Shown here: piece after piece, positions 17,328 through 26,343 of the stretch
Numbering within the stretch: the first letter of the stretch is position 1
How the letters are laid out: each line of letters starts with the position of its first letter
DNA from: SAR324 cluster bacterium
GTDB taxonomy: Bacteria; SAR324; NAC60-12
Length of the DNA stretch: 56,013 nt
Reading direction: 5' to 3'
NCBI GenBank assembly: GCA_015231885.1
Contig: JADGAT010000024.1
Span: 1-56,013, forward strand
The notes under the pieces: generated by a model
Told to the model about the DNA's origin: nothing
The model's input: the letters and a program-made list of their open reading frames with translations, nothing else
Database searches by the model: none
Made by a program: the position numbers and the translations under genes

Positions 17328-18488
17328 TTACAACAAGTCAATGATGGCACCACCCGCAATGAAGGTTCCCAACATGCTTCCTATGTTTGCAAAAACAACA
17401 ATCAAGAGGACACGGGTTACTTTATTTTTCCAAAACCCTGAAAAATGTGAGATGTCATTTGATAAATTTTCAAAATCACGCACTTGGGGTTTTCGCACAA
17501 GGGTCTCCACGATTCCTGCAACCCATCCTGCGGCAATGGTTGGATTCAAAGAAGTGAAGGGGGCAGCAATGAATGCAGAAAGGATGGTGAGGGGGTGTCC
17601 CAGAGCCAGTGCCGTACCCAGGGCAGACAAAACGCCATTGATCAGAAACCAGCGTTTGATCATTTCTATGCCCACATCCCAATTGGCTGAGAAAAAACCG
17701 TAGAAGATCAAGCCGATGATAATTGCAGGAACTCCCCACGTGATAAGCTTTCCCCATTGTCCTGGTGGTGGAATATGCTCTAATTGTTCCAGGTCATGTT
17801 CTTGATGAATTTCGGTTTTAATACCAGAGACATGCCCTGCACCAACAACTGCAACAATTTTTTTTCCAGGAGCTGAGCGTATTTTTTCTGCCAGATACTG
17901 ATCTCTCTCATCAATAAGAACTTTTTTCATCACCGGGGACTGGCGGGAAAAGGCATCCATTGTTTCGGTCAACACATCCTGGGTTTTCATTTTTTCAATG
18001 TCGTCCTTTGTGATTTCTTCAGCAACAAAAATGCTCATCACAAGCTGACTCAATACACTCAGTTTTTCAAAAAACGGCAGGGATCTCCATGTTTTCTGAA
18101 AGGTGGTCTGTACATTCCGGTCAGCGAGTACGATCTCTGCATCAATGGATTTTGCAGCATCAATGGCGGCCATCATTTCTTTTCCTGGCTGGATTCCAAT
18201 TTTATCTCCCAGTTTTTTTTGAAAAGAGGAAAGCACAATGTTGGCTAACAGGAGAGACGTTTTTTTTTCTCGAATCACTTTGAAAATATCCATGTCCTTC
18301 CAGCGTTCTTTACTGGAAAGTGATTCATAGCGGGCAGAACATAGTTCGACACACACGGTTTCTGGAGTTTCCTGTTCAATAACGGCAATGACTTCGTCTG
18401 TACTTTCCTGGGATATATGTGCCGTACCAATAAGAAAAATTTCTTTGTCTTCTAATTGAAGGAGATGCACGCTTTCAGAATAATTCAT
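17328..18488 (-). CDS. TraB family membrane protein (TraB/PrgY type)
   Basis: A 386-aa protein. The N-terminal domain of about 230 residues has the TraB signatures IGTAHISQES, the glutamate-rich VCVELCSARY and VVGAGHVSGI. The C-terminal part has about four membrane helices (for example AIIIGLIFYGFFS and VLLIVVFANIGSMLGTFIAGG). The architecture matches TraB/PrgY proteins, first known from enterococcal pheromone shutdown. Their chromosomal relatives have no settled function, though a membrane-bound protease-like fold related to GumN/TIKI is proposed for the family. It sits between the YcgN-like and HAD genes with short gaps on the same strand. Confidence 0.85.
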   Translation of the reverse strand: MNYSESVHLLQLEDKEIFLIGTAHISQESTDEVIAVIEQETPETVCVELCSARYESLSSKERWKDMDIFKVIREKKTSLLLANIVLSSFQKKLGDKIGIQPGKEMMAAIDAAKSIDAEIVLADRNVQTTFQKTWRSLPFFEKLSVLSQLVMSIFVAEEITKDDIEKMKTQDVLTETMDAFSRQSPVMKKVLIDERDQYLAEKIRSAPGKKIVAVVGAGHVSGIKTEIHQEHDLEQLEHIPPPGQWGKLITWGVPAIIIGLIFYGFFSANWDVGIEMIKRWFLINGVLSALGTALALGHPLTILSAFIAAPFTSLNPTIAAGWVAGIVETLVRKPQVRDFENLSNDISHFSGFWKNKVTRVLLIVVFANIGSMLGTFIAGGAIIDLL

Positions 18489-18527
18489 GTTCGAGGATCT
18501 GTATGGGTAAAACTAAGAATAAATAGA

Positions 18528-18968
18528 TCAAAGAGGCTCAGGAACAACGTAATCTTCTAAATACTCCAGGTCTATTCTGTGTTCGGGTATCAACTTGCTG
18601 CGTATGGATATTCCTGATTGATGGACGGTATCGGGATCGTTTGACACCAAAGGATGCCACCATTCCAATGGTTTTCCTTCTGACAGTAAACGGTAGGCAC
18701 AAGTCGGAGGAAGCCATTGAAAGTTATCAATGGTTACTGGATCAAGAGTCGCACAATCCGGTACTAACAAGTTACGTTGATAATATAGATTGCATTGGCA
18801 TTCTTCTGTATCCAGCAAGGAACAGGCTACACGAGTATAGTATATATCTCCTGTATCTTCATTTTCAAGCTTATGTACGCAACAGCGTCCACATCGATCA
18901 CACAATGCTTCCCATTGTGCTCTTGTCATGTCGATCATTTTTTTGGTTTGCCAAAACGGCTTTTCCAT
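18528..18968 (-). CDS. ycgN: YcgN/UPF0260 family cysteine-cluster protein
   Basis: The ATG at 18968 is preferred: it is preceded by GATGGAG at 5 bases, and the product then begins MEKPFWQTKK, closely like Escherichia coli YcgN (PFWQSK). The 146-aa protein keeps the cysteine cluster LCDRCGRCCVHKL, VACSLLD, CQCNLYYQR, PDCATL and PPTCAYRLL. These cysteines likely bind a metal or Fe-S cluster; the biochemical role of the family is not established. A start at 18986 would overlap the stop codon of the M18 gene. The gene is 10 bases behind that gene and likely in its operon. Confidence 0.88.
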   Translation of the reverse strand: MEKPFWQTKKMIDMTRAQWEALCDRCGRCCVHKLENEDTGDIYYTRVACSLLDTEECQCNLYYQRNLLVPDCATLDPVTIDNFQWLPPTCAYRLLSEGKPLEWWHPLVSNDPDTVHQSGISIRSKLIPEHRIDLEYLEDYVVPEPL

Positions 18969-18978
18969 TAGAACTCCA

Positions 18979-20301
18979 TCAGGCATCGGTATAAAATCCC
19001 TTAAAGGCTTCAAGCATGTAATAAGGGTCCAGGCTGCCGCACATTTCTCGAATGGAATGCATGGAAAGCATGGCCGCCCCAATATCAATGGCTGTGATCC
19101 CTAAATCACTGGCGACAAAGGGGCCTATCGTGCTGCCACAGGAAAGATCTGTCCGATTGACAAATTTTTGGACAGGAATGTTACGATTCCTGCAGATCAT
19201 CTCAAAATGAGCACTGGAATGCCCACTGGTGGTGTATCGTCCCTGGGCATTTCTTTTGATCACAGGCCCCTCATTCAAATAGGGAAAATGCTGAGGCTCA
19301 TGTTTTTCTTGATAATTGGGATGAATGGCATGTGCCATGTCGGCAGACAGGAAAACTGAGGTGGAAAGAGAACGCTCATATGCTTGTGGAGAGGGTTGCC
19401 CCACGGAGTGATTGATGCGGTTCAGGATGCTGCTCAAAAAAGAAGATCGTGCTCCTTGACTGGTCAGGCTGCCAATCTCTTCATTATCAAAAGCAACCAT
19501 CATGCAGTTTGTCTCTGGAATGTCTTTTCGTTTGCTCACCTGAAGTAATGATTCTAATCCACAAAAACAGGAAAACAGGTTGTCAATTCGCGAGCCTGCG
19601 ATGAATTCCTGCTGCGGCCCTAAAAAATCTGCTTTTTGAAGGTCATACAAACACAAATCATAATCAATGATCTGGGAGGATTTTAATCCCAATTCTTGTG
19701 CCAATAAGAACTTTAGAGGGTCTTTTTGTTTTGACTCAAGCCCAAAGATGGGAGCAAGGTGGTTTTGCCTGTTTAAGACAAGACCATTGGTATTGACATC
19801 TGGATTGAGATGAATGGCCAATAAAGGAATGCGCAAAATAGAGGAGTCGAGCAGTACAAAGTGTTTGGTCAGTTTTTTATTGTTGATGCCCGTCGCCATC
19901 ACTCTTCCTGCAATGGACAAATCCCTATCCATCCAACTGGAAAGTAGAACGCCTCCATATACTTCTACTCCCAATTGCTGATAATTATTTTTTTTGATGT
20001 TAGGATTGGGTTTGATTCGTAAATTGGGACTGTCTGTATGGGCTCCTATGATTCGAAAACCAGAAGACGCTGGTGCTGTTTTTCCATTGATCCAACCTGC
20101 GATTGAAGCATCCTCTCTGATTACATAATAGCGGCCACCGGGTTTTGTTTCCCAAAGCTCTTCTTCTTTCAAATTTGTGAAATTTGCTTCTTCTAGGCGT
20201 TGAGCAATAGATTGAGTGGCATGAAAAGGAGTGGGAGCGTTATCGAGAAATTGAATCAAATTGTCTGCAATGCTTTTTGCATGCTTTGTCAATTTTTTCA
20301 T
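18979..20301 (-). CDS. apeB: M18 family aminopeptidase (ApeB/DAP-like)
   Basis: A 440-aa cytoplasmic metallopeptidase, the usual length for bacterial M18 enzymes. Recognisable landmarks are the N-terminal FLDNAPTPFHAT, the zinc ligand His88 in GAHTDSPNLRIKP, SSWMDRDLSIAGRV, DNEEIGSLTSQGA (catalytic Glu and ligand Glu), SADMAHAIHPNY, and the C-terminal SMHSIRE with the last histidine. It removes N-terminal amino acids from peptides. It is the first gene of a minus-strand cluster (aminopeptidase, YcgN-like, TraB-like, HAD). About 190 bases separate it from the divergent 592-aa gene, enough for two promoters. Confidence 0.9.
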   Translation of the reverse strand: MKKLTKHAKSIADNLIQFLDNAPTPFHATQSIAQRLEEANFTNLKEEELWETKPGGRYYVIREDASIAGWINGKTAPASSGFRIIGAHTDSPNLRIKPNPNIKKNNYQQLGVEVYGGVLLSSWMDRDLSIAGRVMATGINNKKLTKHFVLLDSSILRIPLLAIHLNPDVNTNGLVLNRQNHLAPIFGLESKQKDPLKFLLAQELGLKSSQIIDYDLCLYDLQKADFLGPQQEFIAGSRIDNLFSCFCGLESLLQVSKRKDIPETNCMMVAFDNEEIGSLTSQGARSSFLSSILNRINHSVGQPSPQAYERSLSTSVFLSADMAHAIHPNYQEKHEPQHFPYLNEGPVIKRNAQGRYTTSGHSSAHFEMICRNRNIPVQKFVNRTDLSCGSTIGPFVASDLGITAIDIGAAMLSMHSIREMCGSLDPYYMLEAFKGFYTDA

Positions 20302-20494
20302 TGTTTCTTTGTCGGAGTTGAAGGGAGTATTAGAAGGAAATGATGATGCACCATTTATGATGGTTTGTCAACATTAGGAAGAAGAACCGATGATGCTGGA
20401 GTAATTCTTGCAAAAGAATTTTGTATGCTGAGAAAGCACTTGTATGAAAAAAGACATCAGATCGCATTTTGTATTCATTCACACACTTTAAAAC

Positions 20495-22273
20495 ATGCTG
20501 GTTTTTGGTTTAGGTTTAACAGAGTCTCATTGGAAAGTCATTTTTCAAAGAATTCAAAAGCCTCTTTCACAAAAGAAAGTAAAAGCACGCTTATTGTCTC
20601 CAAGTGAGATTCAGCCACAGTCTATTATCTCGACTTGTGATGATATTTCAAAATCCCCTCCTGCCTTATTTTTATTGACCCCTCAAGGATTCAATGAATT
20701 CACGGATTGTCTTTTTTTCCTCTCTCAATTGCAAATGCGTATTTCAGACAATCAAACACGATACGGTTTGATCATTGAAAATATTGAAAAAGATCTATAC
20801 CCCTTCATTACCTATAACCCCGACGTCATTCTTGTTAATAAAATGCAGTTGACGGTTTCAGATCCTGCTCTTTTGTTGACCAAATCGATTCGAAGTTTTC
20901 CTAGAATTCGGATTGATTCTTCTGCCCTGAGGATTGAGTATCAGGGATTGAATAATAGCTTAGTGAATCAATCATTGGAAGAAATTCCAAGCAATCGCTT
21001 AATTTCATTAAACCATATCCATACGATTTTTACAGAAAAGGGACCACAGGTCGTTGAGGAATGGCTTCCTTCTTTTTTAGAACAGCAGAAAAAGGATCTG
21101 TCTATTTCTCACATCAAGGGTGTGTTGCGAGAAAAGCAGGGGTGTTATCTATTTCCTGGAATTCCTGTCGATCGCATTGCTGTGATGAAACTGGGAGATG
21201 TCGAGATCCACTCCATTCTCTCCTTTCAACAGCTTTCTTTGCGTTCTGTTTCTTTTAAAAGGACCATTCAGCAGCTGCAGAGTTATACCGCTCGACGTCC
21301 TGCACCAGTCAGTCTTCCTGAACCTGATAATAACTCTGCTCCTGTTTCAGTACCCATCCGATGTCTGGGGAAAAGCCTGTTTGTTAATCAGCTGGTGGAG
21401 CTCTTTCTTTCTAAAATGGAAGTAGAAAATATTCGTTTTATCAACCATCTTCCTCCTGGAACACAGACCCTGGAAGATTCGATGATTTGGGTGCTGTTGA
21501 GCCATTTTGAAGATGTAACCTTACAGGGAAAATATGTTGATTTACATGAAGCCATTCAGGATATTCTGCATCCACTGACTTTTTTTGTGGAAGTCGATGA
21601 ATTGAAAATATTGCCAGGCTTTTCCAAAGAAACCATTTCACGAATTGAACTGGAAGAACAGCGTGATCAATTGATGAAACAGGAAAAAATGCTCACTCAA
21701 GAGCAACGCTTGGCACAAAACAAATACTTATTATTGAGTCAAGAAGAGAAAGTGCTGAAAGATGCTACTCAGATTGCCCAATACCTGATGCAATATCTGG
21801 CAAATAGTATATTATGGAATGAGGTTTCTTCCCAAAAAACGGTTCTGGAGGTGCCACAAGTTCTATTTTTTTGTGAAGAGCAGGATCAAGCGTATGAATT
21901 GAACCAGCAAATGACTAGTATTGCAAAAAAACTCTGGATCAACCCTTATGATTATCAGGATGCCGATCAACTGTGTCATCTCAATATCCATGGTGTTCAG
22001 CAATATGCCGATCATGGGATGATAGTCATCACTTCTAAATCCATGAAGCACTGGGAAAATTTAAATAATGAAATTTTTGAGCGATACCAGGAAGTGACCA
22101 AGGACTTGGTTGTGCAAAAACAGGTGGTTGATCAGTCCGGCTTGGAAATTATTGATATTTTGAAGAAAAAAGAAGACTTGGCATTACGCTGGATTTACAC
22201 GTCGTTCGAACAGCTAATGTCTAAGCAAAAAACAAAAATTCTCAAACGGATTCGTGCTATTCAAGCAGAATGA
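20495..22273 (+). CDS. Protein of unknown function, 592 aa, with central coiled coil
   Basis: I do not recognise a family. No signal peptide or membrane helix is visible, so it is probably cytoplasmic. The first 250 residues alternate strands and helices and contain a receiver-like fragment (TRYGLIIENIEKDLYPFITYNPDVIL). Residues about 265-290 are a Pro-rich linker, and about 385-425 form a strong heptad coiled coil (EEQRDQLMKQEKMLTQEQR). The C-terminal 130 residues include VLFFCEEQDQAYELN and are highly charged at the end. The start is uncertain, since no Shine-Dalgarno sequence precedes the ATG. A family 1 repeat begins 7 bases after the stop codon. Even codon use and length support a real gene. 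Confidence 0.6.
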   Translation: MLVFGLGLTESHWKVIFQRIQKPLSQKKVKARLLSPSEIQPQSIISTCDDISKSPPALFLLTPQGFNEFTDCLFFLSQLQMRISDNQTRYGLIIENIEKDLYPFITYNPDVILVNKMQLTVSDPALLLTKSIRSFPRIRIDSSALRIEYQGLNNSLVNQSLEEIPSNRLISLNHIHTIFTEKGPQVVEEWLPSFLEQQKKDLSISHIKGVLREKQGCYLFPGIPVDRIAVMKLGDVEIHSILSFQQLSLRSVSFKRTIQQLQSYTARRPAPVSLPEPDNNSAPVSVPIRCLGKSLFVNQLVELFLSKMEVENIRFINHLPPGTQTLEDSMIWVLLSHFEDVTLQGKYVDLHEAIQDILHPLTFFVEVDELKILPGFSKETISRIELEEQRDQLMKQEKMLTQEQRLAQNKYLLLSQEEKVLKDATQIAQYLMQYLANSILWNEVSSQKTVLEVPQVLFFCEEQDQAYELNQQMTSIAKKLWINPYDYQDADQLCHLNIHGVQQYADHGMIVITSKSMKHWENLNNEIFERYQEVTKDLVVQKQVVDQSGLEIIDILKKKEDLALRWIYTSFEQLMSKQKTKILKRIRAIQAE

Positions 22274-22280
22274 ACGTTTA

Positions 22281-22436
22281 GGAAGGCGAAAATAATAACA
22301 TGTGAAAGTTACGCAGGATTTTCATCGAGGCTCAAGGCTTTTTATCGGGCGCATAGCTTGCTATGTCACTGGTAAAGCAACGCAGAAGATCGTTGAAAAG
22401 ACAAGTAGATTTGCTAAGTTATTATTTTCGCCTTCC
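22281..22436 (+). mobile_element. Palindromic repeat family 1, copy 3, with matching ends on both sides
   Basis: A 156-bp copy in which both ends are the same sequence in inverted orientation: GGAAGGCGAAAATAATAAC on the left and GTTATTATTTTCGCCTTCC on the right, a perfect 19-bp terminal inverted repeat. The centre is CATAGCTTGCTATG. Much of the left half can also pair with the right half, for example TTTTCATCGAGGCTC against the complement of GATCGTTGAAAA. It is flanked by TTTA and TTAA. This copy best defines the element boundaries. Confidence 0.9.
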
Positions 22437-22495
22437 TTAAAGGCAGATCACGAATTGACGAATTGGGTGCAAATCAGAAGGTTGCAATAAAGTAG

Positions 22496-22873
22496 ATGAG
22501 AAAGCTAGTCGTTGGGAGCGGAGTCTTCTTAATAATATCTGGTATTGCATTGCATTACAAAGTGCCGCTAGAAGAGCTTTCCGGATTTTCTATCATTTCG
22601 GCTCTACATATTTGGACAGGAATATTTTTTATGGTTATTTTCCCAATGTACGCCTGGGATCATATTCAGACTCATCGAAACCATTTGCAGCACGTGTCAT
22701 GGATATCGTCTTCTGGTGTACTCCAGCTCTTTTCCGGATTGGGACTTATTGGATCCGGCATTGTTTTATTGCTTTATGGAAGCAATAAATTGATGCTCTC
22801 GACGGAAGTACACTTCATCTTAACCTTTGTCTTGACTGGCAGCTTGATTGCCCACTTTCTTATTAAAAAATGA
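22496..22873 (+). CDS. Small four-helix membrane protein (DUF4405/cytochrome b561-like)
   Basis: A 125-aa integral membrane protein with about four helices: near the N-terminus (KLVVGSGVFLIISGIAL), around 34-55, around 70-93 and at the C-terminus. Histidines inside or next to helices (ALHIWTGIFF, HFILTFVLTGSLIAHF, and the loop DHIQTHRNHLQH) suggest haem binding as in b561-like or DUF4405 proteins. This is inference from pattern and size. It lies between a family 1 repeat and the convergent HTH regulator gene. Confidence 0.6.
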   Translation: MRKLVVGSGVFLIISGIALHYKVPLEELSGFSIISALHIWTGIFFMVIFPMYAWDHIQTHRNHLQHVSWISSSGVLQLFSGLGLIGSGIVLLLYGSNKLMLSTEVHFILTFVLTGSLIAHFLIKK

Positions 22874-22881
22874 AATTCATT

Positions 22882-23334
22882 TCAGGCAACTCGCTCTTGC
22901 TGCAGCATTTGGAAAGGGTTGGAAGTATTTAAATGAAAATAGGAGTGTGGCAACTCAAGTGCTTTGACAATCCGGGTCATTGAAATTTCTGTCAGCTCCA
23001 GACTTCGATTTTCCCACCCTTTGACCGTCTGAATGGTGAAACCAAACTCATAAGCAAATTTTTCAATCGAGTACCCTCGCAACAGTCGCGCAAATCGAAT
23101 GCGATCTCCCAAATACTGGGGATCCAACTCATCAGCCAACCCCATTTCAGTCAGAGAAATCCCAAGGACTTTGGCTATTTGCTGGTAACGGGTTTGGGTA
23201 GGGGCCGAAAGGCCATCTTCCCAGTTTTGAACGGTGAGCAAAGAAACACGTAATTTTTTAGCAAACTCTTTTTGATTCCAACCTTTTTCTGTCCGCCACT
23301 TCTCTATTCGACTTCCTAGTTCTAGTTTATCCAT
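22882..23334 (-). CDS. Transcriptional regulator with two tandem XRE-type HTH domains
   Basis: The 150-aa protein holds two Cro/C1-type helix-turn-helix domains. The first is at about 8-62 (KGWNQKEFAKKLRVSLLTVQNWE) and the second at about 74-128 (RGYSIEKFAYEFGFTIQTVKGWE), each with the expected recognition helix. No ligand domain is present; about 20 residues follow the second domain. It is divergent from the TIGR02147-like regulator gene across a 346-base AT-rich spacer, so it may control that gene or itself. Two DNA-binding domains in one chain could read two half-sites without dimerising; this is inference. Confidence 0.85.
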   Translation of the reverse strand: MDKLELGSRIEKWRTEKGWNQKEFAKKLRVSLLTVQNWEDGLSAPTQTRYQQIAKVLGISLTEMGLADELDPQYLGDRIRFARLLRGYSIEKFAYEFGFTIQTVKGWENRSLELTEISMTRIVKALELPHSYFHLNTSNPFQMLQQERVA

Positions 23335-23680
23335 ATTCCCTTATTTCCATCCAAGGTTATTACAGTGGGGCCACATACCCGGTAGCATGTTTCCGCATCA
23401 TTATTGAATAACACAACCCTTTGGTTACTCAACAACATCTGTGGTTTAGTGTACTTTTTAAAAAAGTGAATTCAAATATCCAACATAATAAAAATTTCTT
23501 GACTCTTAATGTAAACACTGACATTTGATTATTTACTTTAATTATAATAGGATATCAATATTTTTTTATATTTTTTTTATGAAAATGAATTCATTTTGTA
23601 TACGTTTTTATAAAAAATAATAATGATCAGCCAATCCACACGATCTCTTTTTCTGTTCTCGGAAGTTTATAGATAAGCTT
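23335..23680. promoter_or_regulatory. AT-rich divergent control region between two regulator genes
   Basis: No gene is seen in this 346-base spacer. On the plus strand there is an exact TATAAT at 23543-23548 with CTGACA at 23518-23523 (19-base spacing, slightly long), a possible promoter for the TIGR02147-like gene. Several AT-rich blocks (TAATAATAAA-like) follow. Spacing and composition fit regulator binding sites, but I see no clear inverted repeat operator. Confidence 0.4.
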
Positions 23681-24541
23681 ATGTTGTCACTCCAGCACCT
23701 TGACATTGATATATACTCTTACCTGGACAGTCGTTTGCTGATCATGGACTATTGCAACCGATGCAAGGCCAAAGACAACCGTTATTCCTTGCGTTGGTTT
23801 GCAAAAAAACTGGAATTTGGTGCTCCCAATTACATTAAATTGATCATAGATGGAGAACGGAATATTTCCGAAAAACGTTTAGAAAAATTTTCCAGTTTAA
23901 TGGGGTTGAAAGGCGTTGAATCAGAATACTTTGAACTGCTGGTGCGGATGACACAAACCTCTGATATTGACCGCCGTGACCATTATTTCCAAAAATTATC
24001 GGCAATTCGCCGGAAAAAGCTGAAAGTTCATAAGCTGGAAGGAGCTCAATTTGATTGTCTCTCCTCATGGCTTCATTTGCTGATTCGGGAAATGACATTT
24101 TTAAAAAAGTTTTCTTCAGATTCGCAATGGATCAATAAAAATTTAATGTACAAAGTGTCTCCCAATGAGATTATAAAATGCATAGGAGATCTGGAAACTG
24201 CTGGCTTATTGGCACGAGAACAGGAACAATTGAAAGCGGTAGATTCCAGTATCACCTTTCCTGATGAAGTGCGTTCCCTGGCCATCCAGAAGTATCATCA
24301 AGGTATTTTAGGGCAGGCCAGTATTGCGTTGCAACAATCCTTGGAACAACGAGAATATGGTGCCGCTCTGGTTGCCACAACCCCTGAAAAATTCAAATTG
24401 GTCAAAGAAAAAATGAAAAATTTCAGGGCAGAAATACTTGAATTACTGGATACAGAAAACGGGGAAGCCGAAGATGTTGTTGTTTTAGCATTTCAACTTT
24501 TCCATGTTGTAGAAGGCAGTAGAGACAATGAAAACGATTGA
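23681..24541 (+). CDS. TIGR02147/DUF4423-family regulator-like protein
   Basis: A 286-aa protein. An N-terminal HTH-like region (SLRWFAKKLEFGAPNYIKLIIDGERNIS) is followed by a longer domain, and the stretch ITFPDEVRSLAIQKYHQGIL matches what I remember of TIGR02147/DUF4423 proteins of Fibrobacter, Bdellovibrio and other deep-branching Gram-negatives. Their function is not established, though DNA binding is generally assumed. The 3' end overlaps the lipoprotein gene by 14 bases, so the two are co-translated and the product may act on the lipoprotein's expression. The divergent tandem-HTH gene is the other candidate partner. Confidence 0.75.
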   Translation: MLSLQHLDIDIYSYLDSRLLIMDYCNRCKAKDNRYSLRWFAKKLEFGAPNYIKLIIDGERNISEKRLEKFSSLMGLKGVESEYFELLVRMTQTSDIDRRDHYFQKLSAIRRKKLKVHKLEGAQFDCLSSWLHLLIREMTFLKKFSSDSQWINKNLMYKVSPNEIIKCIGDLETAGLLAREQEQLKAVDSSITFPDEVRSLAIQKYHQGILGQASIALQQSLEQREYGAALVATTPEKFKLVKEKMKNFRAEILELLDTENGEAEDVVVLAFQLFHVVEGSRDNEND

Positions 24542-26252
24542 TTTTAAAAAATTCCAATCAATTGGTTTGTTGTGCATGCTTCTATTTGCCATTTTCCTAT
24601 TGAATGGATGTTCAGGAACAGAAATTCCCAATGGAGTTTCCAGTGACGATGATTCGGTGGCCAATGCTGAAGACATCGAACAGGAAGATGTGAATGAGGC
24701 AGCCCCTGTCAGTATTGCCGGGAGGGTTTCCCGGACTGCCGCTGTAGCCTATCAAAAGCTCTATGTGATTGACAAAGACAGCAAGGTGATAGGGCGTGTT
24801 CAAACAGATGCGGAGGGGTATTTTGTTCTCAGTTCGGCTGCTCTCGGAACTCAATGGGATGAAAAAATCTATCCATTGATTATTGTTGTTCCCACTTCTC
24901 CAGCATTGATGACAGGGATTCCATTACCATCTGCTGTCGCATCACAAACAGTTTATGTCAATCCAGTGACTTCAGAAGCTCTCAGGAACACATTAGGGGC
25001 CCAAGCTGATTTGGACAATTTTGCGGCGTTGCTGCCAAACACGAGCATTGTCGAAAATGAAACGGGGATTATTGTGACCAACGCGGCGGGGCAGCTCATT
25101 TCAACTCCACCTTTGAACATTACCTCAATGGACTCGTTTGCAGAAAGTTTTCAAAGCAATGGTGATTTACTGGTGCATGCGGCCTTCGGGCAAGATATGC
25201 TGCGATCAGAAAAAGGAAATTCAAATTTTGATTTTTTCTGGGGTACGGAATCTATAGTACAAGGTGTTGGCAGGCAGCAAAACGGTGATCACTTGGTAAG
25301 TACTGCAGCAGATGAGCAGGCATCGGATTTAATTGATATTTTAATGCTTGGCCTGGATGCAATTGGAGATATCGAAACCTTATTACAAAACACACTGCAA
25401 TCATCAGAGAGTTCTGGGAATTTACTAAGCAATCGTAATGCTGCATCCACCGCGTTTTTAAACCAAATTGCGGCACATGCTGTGTGGAAGTCAAAGTCTA
25501 CGGAGGTGTTTTCCCTGATTACGGATGAAACCGTAGGGACTGTATTAGATGCTACGTATGATCACATTTCTACAGTGACGGCAGTGTATAATTCTCAATT
25601 TCTCAATGCTGAGTCTGGTGGACTGGAGACCAATGTGGTTCTTGATGTGCAAACGTGCATTTCTAACTCTACTGCATCCAGTGGCATTGATGCGACAATC
25701 AATACAATTTTTCCCATTTCGTTACCTACCCAAGAAGAAGAACAGAGGATTTTTATCCAGGCCATTACTGCAACCTTAACCATGGCTCAACAAACCAATG
25801 CCGCTGCTTTCCAAAATGCAGAAGATTCTCAGGCATCTGAGAACACTTTGACAATGGCTGCCGCTGCTTTGACGTCTGAAGTCAACCGTGTCTTTGCTGC
25901 AGGTGAAATCAACACCATTTTCCTGCAGCCATTTATTGCGACACTGACGACTTCTGCGGGGGTGAGTATTGGCTCGATCTCTACATTGGGATCTGCTGAC
26001 TTTACCATATCTCCCGGCATCCAAGACAACATTACCAGTGCTGTGCGTAATGTGGGTGTTTATATGCGTAATGCTATTTTGCGTATTGATGCTAAAACGG
26101 CATTGACGGATGCTGAAAAACAAGCATTGGCCTTCCAAACAAGCTCCTTGATTCAAGAAGTCCTGCAGGATAAAGACATTTCCAATCAAAATGGTGGAAT
26201 ACCAGCTGCTGATAAGCAGCAGATGTATTGTGAGATTCTCAACTTGCTTTAG
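24528..26252 (+). CDS. Large lipoprotein with Ig/carboxypeptidase-regulatory-like N-terminal domain
   Basis: A 574-aa protein with a type II signal peptide: a hydrophobic segment ending LLNGC (lipidated Cys at about residue 28). After an acidic linker comes a small beta domain around residues 60-100 (SIAGRVSR ... VIGRVQTDAEGYFVLSS) of the carboxypeptidase-regulatory/Ig-like type. The remaining 450 residues are Ala/Thr/Ser/Asn-rich, helical, without a motif I know. It is coupled to the TIGR02147-like gene upstream. The protein should sit on the periplasmic or outer face of a membrane. Confidence 0.72.
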   Translation: MKTIDFKKFQSIGLLCMLLFAIFLLNGCSGTEIPNGVSSDDDSVANAEDIEQEDVNEAAPVSIAGRVSRTAAVAYQKLYVIDKDSKVIGRVQTDAEGYFVLSSAALGTQWDEKIYPLIIVVPTSPALMTGIPLPSAVASQTVYVNPVTSEALRNTLGAQADLDNFAALLPNTSIVENETGIIVTNAAGQLISTPPLNITSMDSFAESFQSNGDLLVHAAFGQDMLRSEKGNSNFDFFWGTESIVQGVGRQQNGDHLVSTAADEQASDLIDILMLGLDAIGDIETLLQNTLQSSESSGNLLSNRNAASTAFLNQIAAHAVWKSKSTEVFSLITDETVGTVLDATYDHISTVTAVYNSQFLNAESGGLETNVVLDVQTCISNSTASSGIDATINTIFPISLPTQEEEQRIFIQAITATLTMAQQTNAAAFQNAEDSQASENTLTMAAAALTSEVNRVFAAGEINTIFLQPFIATLTTSAGVSIGSISTLGSADFTISPGIQDNITSAVRNVGVYMRNAILRIDAKTALTDAEKQALAFQTSSLIQEVLQDKDISNQNGGIPAADKQQMYCEILNLL

Positions 26253-26343
26253 CAGTTGACTTTCGTTGAGATTCTGACAATATATTTGGTTAACCTGTAC
26301 TCAAACCTTCATACAATCCACTTGTTTATAAAGAGAATACCAT
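26253..26343 (+). promoter_or_regulatory. Possible promoter for the citramalate/isopropylmalate synthase gene
   Basis: Right behind the lipoprotein stop codon lies TTGACT followed at 17 bases by AATATA (or at 19 by TATATT). This would be a sigma70-type promoter pointing into the synthase gene. Confidence 0.35.

Noticed and set aside
22302..22490. Reading frame of 62 codons inside and beyond repeat copy 3
   Set aside because: Most of it is the repeat itself; the other copies do not keep the frame, and there is no ribosome binding site.
25776..26189. Long minus-strand frame inside the lipoprotein gene
   Set aside because: Antisense to an Ala/Thr-rich gene with a clear signal peptide; composition explains the open frame.
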